Assembly (NCBI RefSeq): GCF_024868665.1
Contig: NC_079904.1
Coordinates: 20,385,066 to 20,449,065, forward strand
Reading direction: 5' to 3'
Length of the DNA stretch: 64,000 bases
Origin: Triplophysa rosa
Taxonomy: Eukaryota; Chordata; Actinopteri; Cypriniformes; Nemacheilidae
In this document: positions 58,401 to 64,000 of the stretch, in pieces
Position numbering within the stretch: the stretch's first letter is position 1
How the letters are laid out: each line of letters opens with the position of its first letter
Translations under genes and position numbers: made by a program
The notes under the pieces: generated by a model
What the model saw: only the letters and a program-made list of their open reading frames with translations
What the model was told of the DNA's origin: nothing
Databases searched by the model: none

Positions 58401-61400
58401 TATACAAGTTTCACGTTCTGAATGGAATTAGTGAAATAAATCAACTTTTTGATGATATTCTAATTATATGACCAGCACCTGTATGCTCTGTATTTTTTTC
58501 CTACAAGTAATATACGACTCTATTTTCAGTCTCATAATGTAAGTGAGTGTCGTTAAAGCGAGCGCCGCGCACCTTGAACTCAGAATGATGCGCTTAATGC
58601 ATTCGCTTAGTTATTTACAGTTATGCCTCATCGATGACGCACAATGATGCGTTTAAAGCACCTACTCCTTCTGAAGTCCCGGGGATCATTTTGCTGCCCA
58701 AAGTAAATAATAGTTATAACACAACGAGAAGAGATGATATGTTACATGTTTAACACATAGTGCGTTGCACCATTCCAACAGTTTACAGTTAAATCAGAGG
58801 TTTAAAAAGAGTTATTTCGTATGAAGACGCAAAATATTCAGACCGCTTCCAGTGCTTCTAAGCTAAGCTATACTCAGCGAGTAACGTTAATTCACAGTCT
58901 CTAGCAAAATACATTTTAAACAAAACCATAGACTATCATCTTGTCATTATGAAGAATAATGAAAACATTGTAACATCTTGGAAAGAGTAGCGTCCTGACC
59001 GTCACCGTACACACGCATACTGACTGGAGATTGACAGACAGCACCAGCGGAGGTCAGAGTTTCTTAATTATGCTACATTGGTTTATTCCTCGCATAAAGC
59101 TATCGAATGACATAAAAAGTGCATTGGTGGTTTCAAGATAGTCAGTCCTTTTTGAAGCTTAAGAGTAATTTAAGCAGGGTCACAATCTGCAAAGGTTCAC
59201 ATACACTAACTTATACTAGTACAATAGCGTTAATGTAAATCATTAATGTAAAGCGTAGTGTTAAAATAAAGTAATTTATTATGAAAGTCTACATCTCCGT
59301 GCCCCTCTCCGTCCATTTGTGATTGCGTGTCCATGCTGTGATGATCGCATTTCGGGGGTAACTTAACGTTAGGGGGAATTCCTCCGTCCATTCACTAACT
59401 TACTGCGTCCGAGGCTCTCGATCGCTGTTTGTCGGGTGTATTATACTTTCTCTTGTTCTGCTGATTCACTTACACACGCCCGGGAACAGAACTGCTATTA
59501 CAGCAGATAAACGTAAATAATATGACGCGTCGACGCATTTCACGCACGTATTTTAGTAGTCGACGTAATCGACGACGTCGACGCATCGTTGCAGCACTAC
59601 TTTAGACCGCATCATAGTACTGAAACTGCGCTCGTTAAAATTACAAACGACCTGCTTATAGCATCAGATAAAGGTATCATCTCACTACTAGTCCTGCTTG
59701 ACCTTAGTGCTGCGTTCGATACTGTAGACCATAAAATACTTCTAGATCGCTTACACAATTATACCGGTATTCAGGGACAGGCACTACAATGGTTCAGATC
59801 TTACTTATCAGACAGACATCAATTTGTCCATTTAAATGGGGAATCATCAAATCTAACGCAAGTAAATTATGGATTACCTCAGGGATCGGTTTTAGGACCC
59901 TTGCTATTCTCCATATACATGCTGCCCCTTGGAAACATTATTAGAAAACATGGAATTAGCTTCCACTGTTATGCAGATGATACTCAGCTATATATCTCAT
60001 CAAGACCAGATGATTCCTTCCAACTATCCAAATTGGCAGAGTGCATCGACGATATAAAGCATTGGATGACTTGTAATTTCCTTCTTTTAAATTCTAATAA
60101 AACAGAAATATTACTTATCGGACCAAAGACACGTGAGCAGAATATTTCGGATTATGACCTGCAAATTGAAGGCTGCACTGTTACTCCAACAAATACAGTT
60201 AAAGACCTTGGCGTTATATTAGACAGCAACCTGTCATTTAAAAATCACATCTCAAATGTCACAAAAACAGCCTTCTTCCACCTTAGAAATGTTGCCAAAT
60301 TGCGAAATATTTTATGTGTGGCTGACGCAGAGAAGCTTATTCATGCATTTGTGACCTCAAGACTTGACTACTGTAATGCACTGCTTAGTGGTTGTCCTGC
60401 ATCATCAATAAACAAACTACAGTTAGTTCAGAATGCAGCTGCCAGAGTTCTAACCAGGTCCAGAAAATACGATCACATAACCCCAATGTTATCAACCCTT
60501 CACTGGTTACCCATTAAGTATCGTATTGACTTTAAAGTTCTTTTAATCACTTATAAAGCCTTAAACGGTTTAGCCCCTACCTACATAACAGAGCTTCTAT
60601 CACATTACAACCCATCACGCTCTCTAAAAGACTTTTGATAACACCTAGAATAACTAAATCCACCAAAGGGGGTAGAGCTTTCTCATACGTAGCACCTAAA
60701 CTCTGGAATAGCTTTCCCGATACTATTCGAGGGTCAGACACACTCTCCAAATTTAAATCTAGATTAAAGACATATATTTTCAGCCAAGCATTCACTTAAT
60801 GTAAAATATGCAAAATAAACCACCGGGAGACTGCATTTATTAGATATCATTTACTAGAATAATTTTGCTTGTTCTATAAACACCATGCACTGTGCTGTGT
60901 TTTACCTTTTTGTGTGTTTTTCTTATTTTCTCCTGTAAAGCTGCTTTGGAACAATGCACATTGTGAAAAGCGCTATATAAATAAAATTGAATTGAATTGG
61001 CTGTTGTTGAGCATGTCACCTAGACAGTCAAAGACTGCTGATTTTGCACTATAACAAACATATATGCTATATAACAAACAACCTGTCGCAATGTTTCAAG
61101 ATTAACACTCACCTCTGTGACAACAGTGCTAAGAAAGACATCCTTGCTGAACTCCCACCCTCCCTTGCAGCTCTTTGAGGTCGTTGAGTGTTCACTTATT
61201 GGTAAGCTGAGGTCACTGTGATTGAGCTGGGACAGTTGGACATTCTGTAAGGATGAGCAGGTCTCCCAAGAAGCATTGCTGTTGTTAAGGCCCAGCCAGG
61301 GAGCATCACCCACTGGCTGGGAGGATCTGCACAGGTGAGGTGGCACGGCACCAGTGAAAACCGACACCAACATGTGGAAGGCCAGGAAGATTTGCGGTAG

Positions 61401-61475
61401 GCAGATCCATACATAAAGTGTCTTCTGGAAGCGTCCAAACCCACCGATCCGGTCCAGGACCTCATCAAAACTCAT
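40402..61475 (-). CDS. slc22a13: SLC22 organic anion/urate transporter, SLC22A13-like (10 coding exons)
   Basis: Exons from 5' to 3': 61475-61113, 52715-52612, 50578-50424, 50218-50050, 49160-49034, 45331-45225, 44307-44096, 43859-43751, 41029-40817 and 40411-40402, totalling 1569 nt (522 codons plus stop). The protein is a 12-helix major facilitator. It has a first helix near residues 19-43, an extracellular loop with cysteines and sequons at N64, N67 and N85, the loop motif GALADKYGRK at 151-160, PKSARWL at 267-273 and PETAHKPLP at 500-508. Exon 7 (YYGLSLNISDFD, then YLTQMIFGLVEMPAR) matches SLC22A13 better than other SLC22 members I know. Human SLC22A13 exchanges urate, nicotinate and other organic anions at the plasma membrane. 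Substrate in fish is inference. All introns are GT-AG and phases agree. SLC22A7-like or another OAT paralogue is the main alternative. Confidence 0.9.
40817..41029 (-). CDS. slc22a13: slc22a13 exon 9
   Basis: 213 nt coding residues 449-520: helices 11 and 12 and the PETAHKPLPDSIED tail. The donor GTGAGA follows AG. If it is not spliced, the reading frame stops at once (AGG TGA), giving a 520-residue protein. Confidence 0.93.
41030..43061. other. Intron 8, LINE-like fragment near 41820-42020
   Basis: A minus-strand stretch translates to SFFPQAIRLLN, a phrase I associate with the C-terminal end of some fish LINE ORF2 proteins. It is short, and I cannot assign a family. The rest of intron 8 is AT-rich. 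Confidence 0.3.
43062..43222 (+). mobile_element. tRNA-derived SINE
   Basis: A polymerase III B box GGGTTCAATCCC lies at 43115-43126, preceded by GTAGTTCAATTACTAGAGCA as a degenerate A-box region. The 3' part (TTTAAGTCACTTTTGATAAA, then GCAAATGCATAAATAC) is the tail shared by many cyprinid SINEs with their partner LINE. It lies in intron 8, opposite to the gene. Confidence 0.75.
43397..43597 (-). repeat. Short LTR-like unit with 5-bp target duplication
   Basis: The ends TGTCACGAT and ATCGTGACA are inverted, and CTTAT is duplicated exactly (43392-43396 and 43598-43602). At 201 bp it is far shorter than the other TGTCACG units. An internal hairpin has 19-bp arms at 43413-43431 and 43455-43473 (CCCGGTCATTATGGCCGCC), and AAGATGGCGGC within it fits the YY1 consensus. 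It lies in intron 8. Strand is a guess from its 3' half. Confidence 0.75.
43751..43859 (-). CDS. slc22a13: slc22a13 exon 8
   Basis: 109 nt, the usual length, coding residues 413-449 with IYSAEVFPTVIR, a motif conserved throughout SLC22. Acceptor TCCTTATAG, donor GTAAAC. Confidence 0.95.
44096..44307 (-). CDS. slc22a13: slc22a13 exon 7
   Basis: 212 nt coding residues 342-413: helices 7-9 with YYGLSL and the YLTQMIFGLVEMPAR signature that most supports the SLC22A13 assignment. Acceptor GTTTCAG, donor GTAAGT. Confidence 0.95.
45225..45331 (-). CDS. slc22a13: slc22a13 exon 6
   Basis: 107 nt coding residues 307-342: the charged loop (KKGEKLEDQRK), then TPTMRKQSLI leading into helix 7. Acceptor TTTTTGCAG, donor GTAAAT. 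Confidence 0.92.
45647..46612 (+). mobile_element. Non-autonomous hAT element in intron 5
   Basis: It begins TAGGGCTGTCAACGTTAACG and ends AATCGATTGACAGCACTA, with AAAAAAAC on each side (45639-45646 and 46613-46620). 966 bp without a transposase frame. The duplication is low-complexity, but both ends fit. Confidence 0.85.
46621..47599. other. Intron 5 segment, GC-richer island at 47190-47540
   Basis: 47190-47540 has several CpGs and an open plus-strand frame of 114 codons, with GTGTGGGTGTT repeated twice near 47418 and 47448. I see no domain. It could be the 5' part of another retroelement. The rest is AT-rich. Confidence 0.3.
47603..47822. mobile_element. Miniature element with ACACTCTAAAAAAATC ends
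   Basis: The left ACACTCTAAAAAAATCTG is inverted on the right as GGGATTTTTTTACAGTGT. Interior AT-rich, 220 bp, non-coding. Confidence 0.6.
47896..48290. mobile_element. GTTCACCC-type element enclosing a 79-bp-arm foldback
   Basis: The outer ends CCACCCAAAAATG and CTCACCCTCAAGTAG are inverted at 48228-48285. The inner hairpin pairs 47984-48062 with 48077-48155, with about five mismatches and a 14-bp loop. The arms contain GACACCGGATGCACTGTC. In intron 5. Confidence 0.8.
49034..49160 (-). CDS. slc22a13: slc22a13 exon 5
   Basis: 127 nt coding residues 264-306: the PKSARWL motif and the start of the large cytoplasmic loop. The donor CAG|GTCTGG is weak beyond the GT, but no better donor keeps the frame, and joining to exon 6 here is in phase. 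Confidence 0.88.
49202..49566. mobile_element. GTTCACCC-type miniature element in intron 4
   Basis: The left ACAGTTCACCCAAAAATTA and TCATTTACTCACCCTC are inverted at 49500-49566 (GAGGATGAGTAAATGA, AGGGTGAACTGTT). Non-coding. Confidence 0.75.
50050..50218 (-). CDS. slc22a13: slc22a13 exon 4
   Basis: 169 nt, the usual length. Codes TEWTGPKQR and helices 5 and 6 (residues 208-264), with PDWRKLQ as in SLC22A13. Acceptor TTGTGCAG, donor GTGAGT. Confidence 0.95.
50424..50578 (-). CDS. slc22a13: slc22a13 exon 3
   Basis: 155 nt, the usual length. Begins with the YGRK half of the MFS loop motif and codes helices 3 and 4 (residues 156-208). Acceptor GTTTCAG, donor GTGAGT. Confidence 0.95.
50579..52611. 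other. Intron 2, AT-rich with microsatellite at 52437-52503
   Basis: The main feature is a TA dinucleotide array, with a few TG or CA interruptions, at about 52437-52503, close to exon 2. No mobile element with clear ends was found. Confidence 0.6.
52612..52715 (-). CDS. slc22a13: slc22a13 exon 2
   Basis: 104 nt, the usual SLC22 exon 2 length. Codes WDLVCEN and helix 2, ending GALAD and two bases of K156. Acceptor CCCTACAG, donor GTAAGT. Confidence 0.95.
52896..53467 (+). repeat. Solo LTR in intron 1
   Basis: It begins TGTCATGGCTCTGC and ends GCGATCGTGACA, with AAACC duplicated exactly (52891-52895 and 53468-53472). It has TTTAAATACCCTCTTG as TATA region near 53125, AATAAA near 53396 and a hairpin at about 52975-53020 as in 25186-25743. 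A TA microsatellite (53320-53341) has expanded inside it. Confidence 0.9.
53473..55344. other. Intron 1 sequence, no bounded feature
   Basis: Only a short inverted SINE-tail-like stretch near 54900-54930 is noticeable. Confidence 0.4.
55358..56100 (+). pseudogene. L2 ORF1 remnant: coiled coil plus SGNH-esterase-like part
   Basis: An ATG frame from 55358 gives a charged, leucine-rich helix (residues about 18-55, EKQIQDLLEKQTRLRERK), as in L2 ORF1 proteins. About 55680-55965, in another frame, holds VVIGDSIVRNV, the GDS nucleophile block of SGNH esterases found in ORF1 of fish L2/CR1 LINEs. The later block expected to read G-x-N-D is altered to EVNN, and a stop ends the frame at 55963-55965. 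The frame change near 55540 could be an intron-like gap or decay. Confidence 0.65.
56200..57250 (+). pseudogene. L2 ORF2 5' portion, internally deleted
   Basis: TVYRPPGPNTDFLKEF at about 56240-56290 is from the endonuclease region. After a deletion and several stops, the frame resumes at about 57060-57250 with LAVIKPLIKKP, NYRPISNLP and FQSGFR, the N-terminal reverse transcriptase motifs. The hAT insertion cuts it right after GFR. Confidence 0.7.
57840..58194 (+). pseudogene. Tc1-like transposase, C-terminal half
   Basis: The frame runs to a stop at 58192-58194. It retains the second catalytic aspartate (FEQDLAPAH) and the glutamate of NPIENLWG, with 34 residues between them, the DD34E pattern of Tc1. 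The first aspartate and the helix-turn-helix region are absent, so it cannot transpose itself. The apparent ATG at the start lies in the terminal repeat and is not a real start. Confidence 0.88.
57840..58481 (+). mobile_element. Truncated Tc1-like transposon
   Basis: The ends CAGGTGCTGGTC and GACCAGCACCTG are inverted with TA outside each. The left terminal repeat is cut after 12 bases and joined directly to the transposase 3' half, so most of the left repeat and the N-terminal half are deleted. The right repeat is longer. Confidence 0.9.
59608..60638 (+). pseudogene. L2 ORF2 3' portion, reverse transcriptase
   Basis: An open stretch of about 340 codons carries HHSTETALVKITNDLL, LLDLSAAFDTVDH, GLPQGSVLGPLLF and CYADDTQLYIS, the standard RT blocks, then the HWLPIKYRIDFK region. 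It lacks its N-terminal part because of the hAT insertion. It stops at 60636-60638 through a small frameshift, since the next frame continues with GGRAFSYVAPKLWNS. Confidence 0.85.
61113..61475 (-). CDS. slc22a13: slc22a13 exon 1
   Basis: Codes residues 1-121 and ends in phase 0 at GAG|GTGAGT. The start ATG is the first in frame, with AAAA before it. It carries the typical SLC22 N-terminus (IGGFGRFQ), helix 1 and most of the large outer loop, including the CKGGWEFS motif that resembles the C-x-x-GWE signature of OATs. Confidence 0.93.
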
Positions 61476-62742
61476 TTTTCCTGTCTTGGAATGCCAGATC
61501 AGGTAAGATTAGCTGGGGTCGGTGTTCTTTCAAAAGACCGCAAATTTGTTTTCTTATTATGATGTTTTCAATTCTATGACATGGAGCCCCTGTTAAGACC
61601 AGTGGGGAGAGGTGCTATGTAAATGGCTGGCGTTGGACTTCTCCCACCTGTAGCAGAGGGAACGAGATGTAGGGAGAGAAAAAGTGAGATAGAGAGCGTT
61701 ATACAGCAGGCTGCAGCTGACTTCTGCCGTTTGGATTGTTTGAGGGAAATATAAGGAGGGAAGGGGGTGGGAGTTACACAGATATCTGAAGGCAACCAGT
61801 AAGTCTTAGGGGGAAGGTCCAGTGAGAATGAAAGGGAGGGGTAATTAAATGAGTGGGAGGAGATTATGCCACAACCTTCTTTACTTTGACACTCTCTTTC
61901 TATTGAACCTGCAACCTTTTAGTTGCTAACCCAAATCTTGAAGACACATGTTAACAGTTTCAGAAAACATCTCAACAATGTCAAATACGCCCAGAGATAC
62001 CAAAGTATGCAATCGAATGTCATAACTGTCAAAATGCATTCAAACGTGAGCTACAAAAAATGTTGCAAAAAGAAATTTAGTCTGGTTTCCCCAAAAACGT
62101 AAGACACATTAAAAAAACAGCTTTTTAGTTCTTCAGAATCACAAATATCTGGATGAAATATCAGGAGAATTGAAGAAAATCTGGAGGGATAAATGGGGAC
62201 ACCTTTGTTTAGCATTCTTATGTAAGGCGTGGGAGAAAATGACACCACACACACCAATCCACATTGGCATAGTAAACACAGGTCTCTTCAACACATCAAT
62301 GTCATACACAAAAACTCAGCATGCCCAAACACAAAAAAGCTCATTGTGGCTCTCTCTATCATGTCAGAGTTCACAAATAACCGTGGAGCTTCATATCCAT
62401 TGTGAAGAATATAATGAATTTCAACACATTTTAATACTGTAGAAACACTGCTTCTGCCAAGAAAATGTTTAGACACTTTCTGAATTTTTTTTTTGACTAA
62501 GCCTTATTACCTTAATGATTATATATTTATTTTATTAAAATCCTAAGGATTTCAAAAATATCTAGACTATTCGAAGGAGACCATCACTTTGTATTATATA
62601 ATACCATGTAATAGAACACCGAATTTCATAACTTTCAGAAATGTTTTTGTAAAAATCACAGAGAAAACAGACCTGCTACAGTCGTGGTAAAACAGAAATA
62701 CAAGAATGTAACAGGGACTCAATCTCTCCATCTATGGCCTGG
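61476..62742. other. 5' flank of slc22a13
   Basis: The 5' UTR and promoter should lie here, but I see no clear TATA box or CpG island near 61476-61560. A purine-rich stretch (GGGAGGGGTAATTAAATG) lies near 61835. No other gene is supported. Confidence 0.4.
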
Positions 62743-63235
62743 AGCAGTGGTCGGGAACCTGTGGCTCTTTTTTTTTTAATCATGTGGCTCGCCAGGTATC
62801 TTACCCTTCACCAACATTTGATCGTTAAAAACATCATAATATATATGAATATATTCCCGGCAGCCCAGCATCATATCGAAAGCCAACAGGCTCCCAATTC
62901 GCGTGCTTTTAACCCAGATTGCGAGGTCTTTTAGAAGAGCGAGCGTCATGCTTTTATTGAAAGTTACTGCTCTCTGTGGCATATGATACAGAACTTGTTG
63001 CCACGCTACGCAATCACATGTAAAAAGTTGTAAAAACACATGGACGCAGATGGAAGCAAACTGCGACGAGTCAATATGGATGCGCTGTATTTCTCGCATA
63101 TGAAGTCCATACAGCTATCAAGGTTGACAGAGGAGTTGTAATGCCGGTATGTAAGTGTCTTGACCACCTACGAACCGAACTACAAAGCTATTAGCAATAC
63201 GCTAGTTATGTTCGCTTTTATGAGGTGTTGCGCAG
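62743..63235 (+). mobile_element. hAT-like left end, extent unknown
   Basis: CAGTGGTCGGGAACCTGTGGCTC-type sequence at 62743 resembles a Charlie-like hAT terminus. The matching right end was not found, so the boundary is arbitrary. Confidence 0.4.
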
Positions 63236-63341
63236 GTTGTGCAGACCGATCGGCGTATGACATCAGAGTGCCGCAAGAGCAGAGCTCCGTGTGCTTTCGA
63301 AACGTGGTACTCTGATGTCAGACATTCGCCGATCATGCAAC
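63236..63341. repeat. Foldback repeat related to the 38781 hairpin
   Basis: The arms at 63236-63272 and 63306-63341 are imperfectly inverted around a 33-bp loop. The core TGACATCAGAGTGCCGCAAG, then AGC, is a diverged form of the ATGACATCAAAGTACCGCGAG motif at 38830. Confidence 0.7.
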
Positions 63342-63674
63342 ATTTCAAGAAGTCGAACATTGCAATGCAAAGTCAGAAGACACATATGCAGAATTTTGTG
63401 AGGGATTATCAGTACTACGTGCACTTTTTAAAATTGTTATATGTTAAATATAATGAAGTTTAATTGAATGGAGGATGGAGGCCTAATGTAAACCTGTAAG
63501 TTGTTTATAAGTCATGGACAAAAAATTTTTTGAGGCTCAGATGTATGCACTGTTTCGTTTGTTTCACTATTTTTGCCTTGTCTGTGGACATGTTCTCTTA
63601 TCGAAGGCAAAGGACAATTGATCCCCACAGAGACCATAAATGAGACTGTGGACATAAATCAAGTTAATCTACAG

Positions 63675-64000
63675 ACCCTTCTGTCAAACTCCTGAAGTTT
63701 GCAGATGACACCACAGTCATTGGCCTTATTCAAGATGGTGATGAATCTGCCTACAGAAAGGAGGTTGCTCAGCTGGCTGCCTGGTGTAGTCAAAACAACC
63801 TAGAGCTGAATGCATTCAAGACAGTGGAGATGATAGTGGATTTCAGAAGGAACCCTCCATGACTTCCTCCCCTCACCATCCTGGACAGCACTGTGGATAC
63901 TGTGGAGTCATTCAGGTTCCTGGGCTCCACCATCTCTCAGGACCTGAAGTGGGAGTCCCACATAGACTCCATTGTAAAGAAGGCCCAGCAGAGGTTATAC
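63675..64000 (+). pseudogene. Fragment of a LINE reverse transcriptase, runs off the window
   Basis: It translates as LLKFADDTTVIGL (the F-A-D-D active site), AAWCSQNNLELN, KTVEMIVDFRR and FLGSTISQDLKW, which are consecutive blocks of a jockey-superfamily type RT, distinct from the L2 at 59608. An in-frame TGA after RRNPP (near 63860) shows it is broken. The 5' side before 63675 has no recognisable RT motif, so it is truncated. Confidence 0.75.

Larger units (their letters stand above)
57251..59599 (+). mobile_element. hAT element inserted in the L2 reverse transcriptase
   Basis: It begins TAGGGCTGCAAATAACG and ends ATCGTTGCAGCACTA. TTTTAGAC (57243-57250) and CTTTAGAC (59600-59607) flank it, seven of eight matching, and removing it restores the LINE sequence across the junction. 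The right end is rich in GTCGACG motifs. A SINE-type tail (GGACGCTTTGGATAAAAGCG) lies near 57748, and a Tc1 remnant at 57840-58481. No hAT transposase frame was seen. Confidence 0.85.
55345..60998 (+). mobile_element. Decayed L2-type LINE in intron 1, split by a hAT element
   Basis: The LINE lies in two parts, 55345-57250 and 59608-60998, antisense to slc22a13. It has an ORF1 remnant, a shortened endonuclease region, and reverse transcriptase with the active-site motif CYADDTQLY. It ends in the L2/CR1-type tail (GCTGCTTTGGAACAATG, GCGCTATATAAATAAAATTG) with a TTGAATTGAATTG repeat. Stops, frameshifts and a deletion make it inactive. Confidence 0.85.

Overview
The window looks like euchromatic DNA from a teleost fish, most likely a cyprinid or close relative. 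It has one split vertebrate solute-carrier gene with short conserved exons, and everything around it is dense with fish-type repeats: hAT miniature elements with TAGGGCTG or CAGTG ends, GTTCACCC-type miniature elements, a tRNA-derived SINE with the cyprinid-style 3' tail, an L2-type LINE, a Tc1 remnant, and Ty3/gypsy LTRs. There are no bacterial features. The species cannot be fixed from the sequence.

The only host gene I can support is on the minus strand at 61475-40402. It has ten coding exons that join in frame into a 522-residue SLC22-family transporter, best matched to SLC22A13 (OAT10/ORCTL3). Exons 2, 3, 4 and 8 have the lengths usual for SLC22 genes (104, 155, 169 and 109 nt as I recall them), and all splice sites are GT-AG. 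Intron 1 (8.4 kb) holds a solo LTR and a decayed L2 LINE. That LINE was split by a hAT element, which itself carries a Tc1 remnant.

The other notable coding unit is a complete Ty3/gypsy chromovirus of Tf1/sushi type on the plus strand at 8211-14034. It has two LTRs of 761 and 762 bp that differ at only a few sites, a CACTG target duplication on both sides, open gag and pol frames, and an integrase ending in a chromodomain. An 11-nt segment just after the left LTR is complementary to the predicted 5' end of the element's own RNA. This is the arrangement of self-primed reverse transcription known from Tf1.

Layout: 1-8.2 kb, hAT and Harbinger-type elements with an LTR inside a hAT; 8.2-14.0 kb, the chromovirus; 14.0-21.9 kb, hAT, LTR and THAP-associated repeats; 23.0-28.8 kb, a nest of LTR in hAT in LTR in hAT inside a possible fifth element, with a broken THAP-like exon; 29.7-39 kb, further miniature elements and three strong foldbacks; 39.7-61.5 kb, the transporter gene with insertions in its introns; 61.5-64 kb, 5' flank, a foldback and a LINE fragment running off the end. 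Many insertions can be bounded to the base because target duplications are intact, and three are confirmed by an uninterrupted second copy of the host repeat within the window.

All coordinates and translations were read by eye. Family names above the superfamily level are inference from termini and motifs.
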